A stretch of DNA of 64,000 bases, taken from NCBI GenBank assembly GCA_038231215.1, contig JBBRLS010000012.1, positions 29,786 to 93,785 of the forward strand. Reading direction: 5' to 3'. The notes under the pieces are model-generated. The model was not told the DNA's origin, did no database searches, and worked only from the letters and a program-made list of their open reading frames with translations. This DNA comes from Schlegelella_A sp038231215 (GTDB lineage Bacteria; Pseudomonadota; Gammaproteobacteria; Burkholderiales; Burkholderiaceae_C). Both the position numbers and the translations under genes were made by a program. The stretch's first letter is position 1. Each line of letters opens with the position of its first letter. Positions 1 through 7,524 of this stretch are shown piece after piece.

Positions 1-1352
1 AGCACCGGCCGCCGGCCGTTGAAACGCGGCGGCGGCAGGTTGACGATGGCCGAGATCTCGCGCCCGTCGAAGCTCGTCCAGCGCACGATCTGCTGCTCGC
101 CGAAGTGCGCCGTGTCGATGCCCGCAGGTGCGTAGGGGCGCGTCCACGGCTGCGACGTGCCGTCGGCCGGCAGCAGGGTGCCGATCTGGCTCGGCCCCCT
201 GCTGCTGTTGAGCGCGAACGAAAGCAGCGGCAGCCTCGGGTGGAACCGGGCCGAGCTGACGCTGCCTTCTGGCAGCGCCGGCGAGGGCAATTCGTTGAAG
301 ACGTCGCCGTCGAAAAACATCAGGTTGGAGCGACCTTCGACGTTGGCCCGAACGGCGAGCAATCGTCCGTCGGCGCTCAGGCTGAGGTCTTCGATATCGC
401 CCTTGACGTGGCGCGTGATCGACGTGAGCTTGCCGTCCGCGAGCGCGTAGAACATCAGCTCCAGGAATTCGCCGTTGCGGTCGCTGACGACGAAAAACCC
501 CGAGTCGTCCCGCTTCCATGCAGCGGCGGAGTTGGCAGACTTCTCGGCGCTGCCGGGCGCGGGCACGAGCTGCTTGCGCTCGCCGCTGTCGATGTCGAGC
601 ACCCAGATTTGCGATTCGGCGGCGGAGAAGGCGCGCGTCAGGGTCAGGCGTTTGTCGTCCCACGACACGCCGCCGAGTTCCCATCCACCGCCCGGCAGCT
701 CGGCCAGCTTTCTTCGCGTCTCGGGATGTGCCGGATCGACCAGGGTCAGCGTCTGCGCGATCTCGGCGCGGCTGCCGCCGTTGGCCGTGCGGTCGAGTGG
801 CACCGACAGGTAGAGCAGGCGGCTCGACTTGTGCAGCCAGCCCTGCATGTCGTTGCGCAGGTTCGGCTCGCTGACGACGGTCACCTGCCTGGTCGCGAGG
901 TCGAGCCGATAGATCTGCGCCGCCTCGTCGCCGCCGCTGCTGCGCTCGAAGACGATCGCGTCGCCGGCGATCGGGTCGTAGCTCGCATTGCGCACCGGGT
1001 CGGCAAAATCAGTCAGCGGCTCGAGCTCGCCGAGCGGCGCGCTCAGGCGATAGAGCTGCGTCGTGTCGGCGCCGGCCCGGCGATGCGAGACCAGCATCTC
1101 GCGCCGAGCCGGATGCCAGGCGACGAAGCCGTGACCGCGAAAGTCGGTGTAGCGCGCCACCTCGTCGGCGATGCCTTTCGGAATCGGCGGGATGCCTTGC
1201 ACGACGAGGTTGGCGTTCGGCGCGATCGTGTCGGCGAGGCTTTGCGTCGTCGCCGTGGGCAGCGTTGCCGCGGGTGGCGGCGATGGCGGCATCGGCGCGC
1301 AGGCGGCGAGCAGCGCGGCCGTGGCGAGGGCGGCAAGCGCGCGCAATGGCAT
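1..1352 (-). CDS. S9-family (prolyl oligopeptidase-like) peptidase lipoprotein, partial
   Basis: The first 450 codons of a larger gene whose 3' end lies beyond the left edge. The N-terminus (MPLRALAALATAALLAAC) is a lipoprotein signal with the lipobox Cys at residue 18, so the product is probably anchored in the periplasm or outer membrane. What follows is a WD/beta-propeller-like stretch with phrases typical of S9 peptidases (GFVAWHPARREML, FFVVSDRNGE, VRWTSFDGREISAIV). The last phrase marks the linker into the alpha/beta-hydrolase domain, so the Ser-Asp-His triad would be outside the window. An AGGAG-like GGAGACC precedes the ATG at 1352. Family assignment is from remembered sequence features; substrate unknown. 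Confidence 0.75.
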   Translation of the reverse strand, partial: MPLRALAALATAALLAACAPMPPSPPPAATLPTATTQSLADTIAPNANLVVQGIPPIPKGIADEVARYTDFRGHGFVAWHPARREMLVSHRRAGADTTQLYRLSAPLGELEPLTDFADPVRNASYDPIAGDAIVFERSSGGDEAAQIYRLDLATRQVTVVSEPNLRNDMQGWLHKSSRLLYLSVPLDRTANGGSRAEIAQTLTLVDPAHPETRRKLAELPGGGWELGGVSWDDKRLTLTRAFSAAESQIWVLDIDSGERKQLVPAPGSAEKSANSAAAWKRDDSGFFVVSDRNGEFLELMFYALADGKLTSITRHVKGDIEDLSLSADGRLLAVRANVEGRSNLMFFDGDVFNELPSPALPEGSVSSARFHPRLPLLSFALNSSRGPSQIGTLLPADGTSQPWTRPYAPAGIDTAHFGEQQIVRWTSFDGREISAIVNLPPPRFNGRRPV

Positions 1353-1421
1353 GTCGAGGTCTCCGGCGCGCGGCGCGGCGCGTGGTTGTTCGTTTGGGGG
1401 CGCAAGATTGTCGCAGGGCAG

Positions 1422-1517
1422 CCCTCACCCCAGCCCTCTCCCGCGCCGCGGGGGAGGGAGCAGGAACCGCACTCTCGTTGCCCGCTCCCGCCTGGCGGGA
1501 GCGGGCCGGGGTGAGGG
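1422..1517. repeat. REP-like palindromic element (about 96 bp)
   Basis: Terminal inverted repeats CCCTCACCCC (1422-1431) and GGGGTGAGGG (1508-1517) enclose two internal hairpins, CCCTCTCCC/GGGAGGG near 1434-1459 and GCTCCCGCC/GCGGGAGC near 1484-1502. It sits between the peptidase promoter side and the stop codon of the SDR gene at 1522, so it probably also ends transcription of the SDR operon. The CCCTCTCCCC/GGGGAGAGGG core recurs at 22451-22473. This type of CCCTCACCCC...CCCTCTCCC repeat is widespread in high-GC proteobacterial genomes. Confidence 0.7.
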
Positions 1518-1521
1518 GTCC

Positions 1522-2277
1522 TCAGGCGTCGCGAACGTCGGCGACCGGCACGTTGCCGAAATCGGCGCGCTCGAGCCAGCCAACGACGCGCGCCGCGGCG
1601 TCCTCGCTCGATGCGAGCTCGCCAGCTTCCTTCCAGTGCCGGAACATGGCCTGATCGGGAAAGCCGGCGCCGTCGGCGTTGCGCAGCTGCGCCTGCATGT
1701 CGGTGTCTATCACGCCGGGGGCGAGCGAGACGATCTTCGCGCCGTTGGCGAGCAAGGCCTGGTCGAGCGCGACGGCGCGCGAGAAGTGGTCCATGCCTGC
1801 CTTGGACGCGCAATAGCTCGCCTGGCCGGCCATGGCACGCCGGCCGAGGCCCGAGGAGATGTTGAGGACGCGGCGCTCGCCGGTCCACGCAGAAGTGGCG
1901 CGCAGGAAGGCCGCGGTGAGGAGCAAGGGCGCTTCGAGGCCGACGCGCAAGGCCTGCGACAGCTCTTCGTCGCTGCAGCCTTCGATCGCGCCTATCGTCG
2001 TCAGCGAAGCAGCGTTGTTGATCAGGCTGGCGCTGGCGAAAGTCGATGCGTTGAATGCGCCGAGCCGCTCGCGCAGCCGTGCCGCGACCGCAACGGGCGC
2101 GGCAAGGTCCGCGCGCCATTGCTCGCAAGTCGCGCCGCTCTGCTTCGCCTGCCCATCGAGCGATGCGTTCTCGTGACGCGAGATGCAGATCACCGTGTGG
2201 TCTGAGTCGGTGAGCAATTGCGCGGCGATCGCCGCGCCCATGCCGCGCGACGCGCCGGTGACGACGAAGAGCTTCAC
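1522..2277 (-). CDS. SDR-family NAD(P)-dependent oxidoreductase
   Basis: A 251-residue classical short-chain dehydrogenase. The cofactor motif TGASRGMG lies at residues 8-15, a NNAA motif follows in the middle, and the catalytic Ser plus YCASK motif (SSGLGRRAMAGQASYCASK) is intact. I start it at the GTG at 2277 (VKLFVVTGASRG), because that overlaps the stop codon of the upstream Tim44-like gene (GTGA) and begins right at the Rossmann fold; a longer reading frame would add a non-homologous leader. The coupling suggests co-expression with that membrane protein. Substrate unknown; it resembles small carbonyl/benzil/sepiapterin-type reductases. Confidence 0.85.
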   Translation of the reverse strand: MKLFVVTGASRGMGAAIAAQLLTDSDHTVICISRHENASLDGQAKQSGATCEQWRADLAAPVAVAARLRERLGAFNASTFASASLINNAASLTTIGAIEGCSDEELSQALRVGLEAPLLLTAAFLRATSAWTGERRVLNISSGLGRRAMAGQASYCASKAGMDHFSRAVALDQALLANGAKIVSLAPGVIDTDMQAQLRNADGAGFPDQAMFRHWKEAGELASSEDAAARVVGWLERADFGNVPVADVRDA

Positions 2278-3164
2278 GCGGCCTGCGCGAGCGGCCCCGA
2301 CTGCTGGATGCCGGCGATCGCCCATTCACGACTGCCGTCGGCGGGCTTGACGAGGTGCCAGATCTCGTCGAAGGGCTCGGCGCCAGCGCCGACTTCTTCG
2401 CGGATCAGGCCGTGGAAGCGGACGCTGACGACCTGCCGGTCGCTCTCGCTCGTCACGTCGAGCACCTCGGCGTCGACGCGCTCGACGTCGGTCTGCTGCG
2501 CCTTCGCACTGCGATCCTGGAGGTCGAGCTTGATGGCGGCGAACATCTCGGGCGTGGTGAAGGTGCGCAGATCGTTCAGGTCGCCGGAATCATTGGCCGC
2601 TTGCAGGCGGATGAAGATCATCTTGGCGATACGCTCGAAGCCGGCGGCGTCGAAGCCGGGCGGCAGATGCGCCACGGCGGCCAGTTGCGCAGGCGGCGTG
2701 AAGCCGAAGCCTTGCGGTGCAGGCATGGTCGGCGTCAGAGGCGCACCGGCGCCTGCGTACTGCATGCCCTGAGGCGCCGAAGCGCCCGGGCCGAAGCGAC
2801 GCATCAGGAAGCGGATCGCGACGAAGGCGACGCCCGCGAGCAGCACGAGCATGAGGATGTTGCCGAACTCCGCGCCCATGCCGAGGTGGCTCATCAGCGC
2901 AGCGATGCCGAGGCCGGCGGCGAGGCCGGCGATCGGGCCGAGCCACGAACGCTTGGGCACGGCGGCGGGCGCAGCGGCGGTAGCCGGCGCGGGCGTCGGC
3001 TGGGCCGCGGGCGCTGCGGCCTGCGTTGTCGGAGCAGTTCGCGGCGGCAGGCTGCGCTGCATTCCGGCCGTGCCTCCGCCGCCGATGCGGCGAGCGAATG
3101 CATCGTCGGGCGCCGCGGTGACGGCGACGAGGGCGATCGCGAGAGCGATGAGCAGTGATTTCAT
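2274..3164 (-). CDS. Tim44-like domain membrane protein
   Basis: A 296-residue protein with an N-terminal signal peptide (MKSLLIALAIALVAVTA), a glycine/proline/alanine-rich spacer (RIGGGGTAG, then a PA-rich run), two hydrophobic segments around residues 100-145 and a C-terminal Tim44-like domain (FERIAKMIFIRLQAANDSGDLNDLRTF is characteristic when read in two halves). Bacterial Tim44-like proteins are inner-membrane proteins of poorly defined function, thought to bind lipids or partner proteins through the C-terminal domain. It is the first gene of a two-gene unit with the SDR at 1522-2277. Family assignment is firm; role is not. Confidence 0.85.
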   Translation of the reverse strand: MKSLLIALAIALVAVTAAPDDAFARRIGGGGTAGMQRSLPPRTAPTTQAAAPAAQPTPAPATAAAPAAVPKRSWLGPIAGLAAGLGIAALMSHLGMGAEFGNILMLVLLAGVAFVAIRFLMRRFGPGASAPQGMQYAGAGAPLTPTMPAPQGFGFTPPAQLAAVAHLPPGFDAAGFERIAKMIFIRLQAANDSGDLNDLRTFTTPEMFAAIKLDLQDRSAKAQQTDVERVDAEVLDVTSESDRQVVSVRFHGLIREEVGAGAEPFDEIWHLVKPADGSREWAIAGIQQSGPLAQAA

Positions 3165-3656
3165 GCGGGACTCCAGACATGCAGCGCAGGCGTCGCAGCG
3201 CCGAGGATCATACGAGGGGTCGATGACCTTGCTCGCGATGTGCGGGCGCATCGCGCGACTGCAAGATCCCTTGTCATGGCTCCGGCGGTGTTGCGCGGAT
3301 GCGAGTCACCGGGGCGTTCGCGTTGACGCGACCTGGAGCAACGTGCAGACTCCCGGCCGCGACGGCGTGCCCGTCGTCGCATCGCCGAGGCACCCCTGCC
3401 TTGCCCTGCCACCGGCCCGCGAAGGAGAGCCTCATGTCCAAGACCCTGCCTGACTCTGCTCCTGCCGCCGCCGTGGGGGCAGTCGCCTGATCCGCGCGTA
3501 GATCTCGTCCGGTCCTGCGGGGCCGGTCTTCCCGAAGTCGTTCGCATCCGGCGCCGCTTTACCCGGCGGCCTCGCATCGTTCGTTCCGGCAGCTTGCTGC
3601 CGGCGATCGCGGCCGGTCGCGTTCGCGCCTGCCGCAGCCACATGCTTCGGATTCAC
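3165..3656. other. 492-bp stretch without a confident gene
   Basis: Separates the divergent Tim44-like and rsgA genes. It must hold both promoters, but no clear hexamers stand out in this GC-rich sequence. The only gene-like object is an 18-codon ORF with a strong Shine-Dalgarno (see 3434-3490). A short direct repeat, CACATGCTTC, occurs twice just before and across the rsgA start (near 3640 and 3655). Open frames on either strand look like out-of-frame readings. Confidence 0.5.
3434..3490 (+). CDS. possible 18-residue peptide ORF
   Basis: ATG at 3434 is preceded by GAAGGAGAGCCTC, an excellent ribosome binding site at normal spacing, and encodes MSKTLPDSAPAAAVGAVA before a stop. Nothing recognisable in the peptide. 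It could be a genuine small protein, a leader peptide for rsgA 167 bp downstream, or a decayed gene start. Included because the RBS is better than that of most genes in the window; evidence is otherwise thin. Confidence 0.2.
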   Translation: MSKTLPDSAPAAAVGAVA

Positions 3657-4748
3657 ATGCTTCACATCGATCTCGATCGCCTGCAGCGCGTCGGCCTCAC
3701 GGCCATGCTCGCTGAGCGCGCACGGCTTTGCGCAGAAAGCCGCGCGGCGCATTCCCTCGACCTCCTGCGCGTCACCGCCGTGCACCGCGAAACCGTGCAA
3801 CTGCACGACGGCATCGCCGAATGCTCGGCGCGACCCTTGCCACGCCTGGCGCGGCAGCTACTCGACGAGGGCACGATGCTCGCCGTCGGCGACTGGGTGC
3901 TCGCTGCGCGCGACGCTTCGGGCGCACGCTGGGTGCACGAGCGCGTGCCGCCGTCGTCGCACATTGCGCGTCGCGACGGCGATGGCAGCCGCCATCCGGT
4001 CGTCAGCAACGTCGACTGGGCCTTGCTCGTGATGGGCCTCGACGACGACTTCAACCTGCGTCGCCTCGAGCGCTACCTGACGCTCGCCTATGCCGGCGGC
4101 GTGGCGCCGCTCGTCGTGCTGACCAAGGCCGACATCGCGGCGGCCGATCCTGGCCTGCTCCACGAGCGCATCGCTTCGCTCTCGCGACGATTGCCGAACG
4201 CCGTCGAGACCCTCGTCGTCGACGCCACCGATCCGGCCACCGCGTCGCGCTTCGCCCACGTCGCATGCGGCGGACAGACGCTGGTGCTGCTCGGCTCCTC
4301 GGGCGCCGGCAAGTCGACGCTCACCAACACCTTGCTCGGCCTTGCGGTGCAGGACACGGGCGCGGTGCGCGAGCACGACAGCCGCGGCATGCACACGACG
4401 ACGGCGCGTTCGCTGCATCTGCTGCCAGGCGGCGGCTGCGTCATCGACACGCCGGGCCTGCGCACGCTGCGGCCCGACGTCGACGAAGCGACGCTCGCCG
4501 CGAGCTTCGGCGACGTCGAGGCGCTGTCCGGGCAATGCCGCTTCCGCGATTGCACGCACGGCGGCGAGCCGGGTTGCGCGGTGCGCGAGGGCGTCGATCC
4601 GGACCGCTTGCGCAACTTCCAGAAGCTGCTGCGCGAGACGCGGCGTGACACGCTCACCTGGGTCGAGCGTCGCCAGCAACTCTCGGCGTGGAAGTCGCGC
4701 GGCAAGGAAACGCGCGTGCGCATGAAGATGAAGCGGGGCGAGGGCTGA
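3657..4748 (+). CDS. rsgA: small ribosomal subunit biogenesis GTPase RsgA
   Basis: 363 residues, the usual RsgA length. It has an N-terminal OB-fold region, then the circularly permuted GTPase order that defines the family: TKAD (G4), then GSSGAGKST (G1/P-loop), then DTPGLR (G3). The C-terminal zinc finger follows as CRFRDCTHGGEPGCAV. RsgA checks late 30S subunit assembly and releases RbfA with GTP hydrolysis. I chose ATG 3657 (MLHIDLDRLQRVGL); two in-frame upstream ATG/alternative starts would add about 21 residues without homology. It stands alone, convergent with the NAD(P)-binding protein gene. Confidence 0.93.
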   Translation: MLHIDLDRLQRVGLTAMLAERARLCAESRAAHSLDLLRVTAVHRETVQLHDGIAECSARPLPRLARQLLDEGTMLAVGDWVLAARDASGARWVHERVPPSSHIARRDGDGSRHPVVSNVDWALLVMGLDDDFNLRRLERYLTLAYAGGVAPLVVLTKADIAAADPGLLHERIASLSRRLPNAVETLVVDATDPATASRFAHVACGGQTLVLLGSSGAGKSTLTNTLLGLAVQDTGAVREHDSRGMHTTTARSLHLLPGGGCVIDTPGLRTLRPDVDEATLAASFGDVEALSGQCRFRDCTHGGEPGCAVREGVDPDRLRNFQKLLRETRRDTLTWVERRQQLSAWKSRGKETRVRMKMKRGEG

Positions 4749-4824
4749 GGCGCTTGCGGCGCGGTCTCCCAGATCGCCTTGCGGCGGCAGCGGCCTGGCC
4801 TCGCGATGCAGCGAGGCCGTGTCG

Positions 4825-5499
4825 TCAGCCAGCCGCACCTTGCATCGATGCCGACGAGAGATAGTGCAGCCCGCGTGCGCCTTGCGCCGTGGCGCGGACC
4901 AGCGCCGCGGCGACGTCGGCGGCAGCGATCGGGCGCACGGCGCGCGGCACCAGCCAGCCAAGCGGTCGGGTCAGTCGCATGGCCCAGACCTCGCCGCTGC
5001 GCACCGGCTGGCCGAGCGCGGCGCGGTCGCCGACAAGCATCGACGGGCGCGCAATCGCCACCGAGTCGAAGCCGAGCGCGGCGACGGCCTGCTCCATTTC
5101 GCCCTTGACCTGGTTGTAGAAGACGCGCGAGCCGGCGTCGGCGCCGAGCGCCGAGACGATGGCCAGACGCTTCGCTCCGGCCGCGCGTGCGGCTTTGGCC
5201 GTGTCGACGACCGCGTCGTAGTCGACGGCGCGAAACGCGGCCTGTGAGCCGGCCACGGCGATGGTCGTGCCGAGCGCGATGAAGACGTCGTCGACGGCGG
5301 GAAAAATCGTCGGCAGGCTGGCGAAGTCGACGATGTGGAGACGAACGCGCGGATCGCTACCGAGTTCGGGTGCCGCGCGCCGCACCAGCACATCGACCGT
5401 CGCGTGGCTGCGCAGCAGGAGCGGGAGCAGGGCCCGCCCGATCAGGCCGGTCGCACCGGCGAGCAGGGCGGTTCGTGACGGAGGCGACATCGACGCCAT
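4825..5499 (-). CDS. NAD(P)-binding Rossmann protein (HTATIP2/YbjT-like atypical SDR)
   Basis: 224 residues. It starts with a short leader and the dinucleotide motif AGATGLIG near residue 15, followed by ALGTTIAVAGSQ, a DYDAV segment and a YNQVK motif that fits the YxxxK signature of extended/atypical SDRs. Members of this group (HTATIP2-like, NAD(P)H-binding oxidoreductases) are NADP sensors or reductases with unsettled substrates. Start at ATG 5499; an internal ATG at 5490 is an alternative. It lies 33 bp beyond the stop of the helicase gene upstream on the same strand, so co-transcription is possible. Confidence 0.8.
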   Translation of the reverse strand: MASMSPPSRTALLAGATGLIGRALLPLLLRSHATVDVLVRRAAPELGSDPRVRLHIVDFASLPTIFPAVDDVFIALGTTIAVAGSQAAFRAVDYDAVVDTAKAARAAGAKRLAIVSALGADAGSRVFYNQVKGEMEQAVAALGFDSVAIARPSMLVGDRAALGQPVRSGEVWAMRLTRPLGWLVPRAVRPIAAADVAAALVRATAQGARGLHYLSSASMQGAAG

Positions 5500-5532
5500 G
5501 GTACCGACCGCGCGGGCTCGCCGGCGGCGCGA

Positions 5533-6927
5533 TCAGCGCTTCGGCGCGCCCAGTCGTGACGGCGGCCTGCCGCTCGACCGGCCGTCGCGCGACGGGCCTT
5601 GCGGCCGCGGCGGCGACTGGCGATGCGAGCCACCGCCATTGCTGCCGCCACCCCCACCGCCGCCACCGCCGTGTCGGCCGGAGTCGCCGCGCGACGACGA
5701 CGAGGAACGGCGCATGCCGCCCCGGCCGGCGCCTTCGCCGATGACCATGCGGCCGAGCACGATCGGCTCCGGTTTCTCGTGCGCCGGCGGCGCGAAGCCG
5801 GGCACGATCTCCTTCGGGATCTCGTGCTTGATCAAGCGCTCGATGTCGCGGATGAAGCCGTTCTCGTCGACGCAGACGAGCGAGATCGCCTCCCCCTTGG
5901 TGCCGGCGCGGCCGGTGCGGCCGATCCGGTGCACGTAGTCCTCGGGCACGTTCGGTACCTCGAAGTTGACGACGTGCGGGAGCTGGTCGATGTCGATGCC
6001 GCGCGCCGCGATGTCGGTGGCGACGAGCACCTGCAGCTCGCCCTTCTTGAAGTCGGCGAGCGCCTTGGTGCGCGCCGTCTGGCTCTTGTTGCCGTGGATC
6101 GCCATCGCCGTGATGCCCTGCTTGAGCAGGTGCTCGACGAGGCGGTTGGCACCATGCTTCATGCGCGTGAAGACGAGCACCTGATGCCAGTCGTTCTCCT
6201 TGATGAGATGGACCAGCAGGTCCTTCTTCATCTCGCGGCCGACCGGATGCACCTTCTGCGCGATCAGGTCTGCGGTCTGGTTGCGGCGCGCCACCTCGAT
6301 GAGCACGGGTGCGTTGAGCAGGCGATCGGCGAGCGCCTTGATCTCGTCGCTGAAGGTCGCCGAGAAGAGCAGGCTCTGCTTCTTCGCCGGCACGATCGCG
6401 AGCACCTTCTTGATGTCGGGCAAAAAGCCCATGTCGAGCATTCGGTCGGCCTCGTCGAGAACGAAGATCTCGACGTGCGAGAGGTCGAGCGTGCGCTGGC
6501 CGTGGTGGTCGAGGAGACGCCCGGGCGTGGCGACCAGGATGTCGACGCCGCGGCGCAGCTTGTCGATCTGCGGCTGCATGCCGACACCGCCGAACATCAC
6601 CATGCTCGTGAGCTTCGAGTGCTTGCCGTAGGTGCGAACGCTTTCCTCGACCTGCGCCGCGAGCTCGCGCGTGGGCGTGAGGATGAGGCAACGGATCGGC
6701 AGCTTGCCGCGTGCATCGCGCACGGCGGTTCTGGACATGAGCCGGTGCAGCATGGGCAGGACGAAGCCGGCGGTCTTGCCGGTGCCGGTCTGGGCGCCGC
6801 CCATCACGTCGCCGCCCGAGAGGACGGCGGGAATCGCCTGCGCCTGGATCGGCGTCGGCGTGGTGTAACCCGCTTCGCGAACAGCGCGCAGCAGGGGCTC
6901 GGCAAGGCCGAGAGTGTCGAAGGTCAT
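5533..6927 (-). CDS. rhlE: DEAD-box ATP-dependent RNA helicase (RhlE-like)
   Basis: 464 residues with the full DEAD-box set: Q motif (TPTPIQAQAIP), AQTGTGKT (motif I), PTRELAAQ (Ia), VLDEADRMLDMGF (II), SAT (III), and ARGIDI and HRIGRTGR (V/VI) in the second RecA domain. The C-terminal tail is low-complexity, rich in Ser/Arg/Gly with a long glycine run, typical of RNA-binding tails of RhlE-type helicases that act in ribosome assembly, RNA turnover and cold adaptation. ATG 6927 (MTFDTLGL) matches the family start; an ATG at 6945 would add MHWQIS. RhlE rather than RhlB/SrmB is judged from the short N-terminus and glycine tail. Confidence 0.88.
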   Translation of the reverse strand: MTFDTLGLAEPLLRAVREAGYTTPTPIQAQAIPAVLSGGDVMGGAQTGTGKTAGFVLPMLHRLMSRTAVRDARGKLPIRCLILTPTRELAAQVEESVRTYGKHSKLTSMVMFGGVGMQPQIDKLRRGVDILVATPGRLLDHHGQRTLDLSHVEIFVLDEADRMLDMGFLPDIKKVLAIVPAKKQSLLFSATFSDEIKALADRLLNAPVLIEVARRNQTADLIAQKVHPVGREMKKDLLVHLIKENDWHQVLVFTRMKHGANRLVEHLLKQGITAMAIHGNKSQTARTKALADFKKGELQVLVATDIAARGIDIDQLPHVVNFEVPNVPEDYVHRIGRTGRAGTKGEAISLVCVDENGFIRDIERLIKHEIPKEIVPGFAPPAHEKPEPIVLGRMVIGEGAGRGGMRRSSSSSRGDSGRHGGGGGGGGGSNGGGSHRQSPPRPQGPSRDGRSSGRPPSRLGAPKR

Positions 6928-7066
6928 GGAGATCTGCCAATGCATCGGCCTGCTGCCCGCGGAGCGGGCGCCAGTCGAAGGCAGACGGGAAAGAAAAAGT
7001 CGGAAGCGACCGCGTCGGCGCTGACTGGAAACGGTGGCGACGCTGGCCGCAATTGTAGGCGACGTG

Positions 7067-7399
7067 CTACTTCTTGTCCTTCATGAGCTTGATCTGTTGC
7101 TTCTCGAACGTGAACTCCCAACCATCGGCGGGCCACTTGCTTTGCGTCACCCATTTCTTCGCGAGCGCCGCCGCCAGGCCCTTGTAGAGCCCGGCCTGAT
7201 TCTTGTTGTAGACCGGAAGGTCGTGGATGTTGTGCAGCTTGTCGTCTTCGCCGACGCTGTAGAGGTAGTAGGTATGCGTCGCGCCCGCCTCCTTCGTGCC
7301 CTTCTCGGTGACCTGGATGCCGCGATGCACGCCCGAGGACAGCTCGAGATAGTCGAATTCCTTGGCGCCTTCCTTGACGCTGCCTTTGACTGCGGTCAT
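7067..7399 (-). CDS. conserved hypothetical protein, 110 aa
   Basis: A soluble, Lys-rich protein (MTAVKGSVKEGAKEFDYLEL) with no signal peptide and no hydrophobic segment. It has a strand-rich middle (GVHRGIQVTEKGTKEAGATH, then TYYLYSVGEDDKLHN), a KGLAAALAKKW helix, and ends in KKK-like basic residues. I do not recognise a family. AGGAG sits 6 nt before the ATG at 7399; an ATG two codons upstream would leave no spacing, so the internal ATG is preferred. It is divergent from ettA with a 125-bp gap. Codon bias matches its neighbours, so it looks real. Confidence 0.7.
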   Translation of the reverse strand: MTAVKGSVKEGAKEFDYLELSSGVHRGIQVTEKGTKEAGATHTYYLYSVGEDDKLHNIHDLPVYNKNQAGLYKGLAAALAKKWVTQSKWPADGWEFTFEKQQIKLMKDKK

Positions 7400-7524
7400 G
7401 AACATCTCCTGGTGCGGGAGGCGGACGCTAGCAGAGGGCGCGACGGGGGACAAGACTAGCGGCGACAATAGGCGATCGGCCCCGGGTCCTCCGGTGCGCC
7501 TCCGACCTATCAGCAAGGTAGTCA

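Noticed and set aside
1422..1517. CRISPR-like or transposon-end interpretation of the palindromic element
   Set aside because: There is no regular spacer array and no transposase; the structure is that of a REP-type intergenic palindrome.
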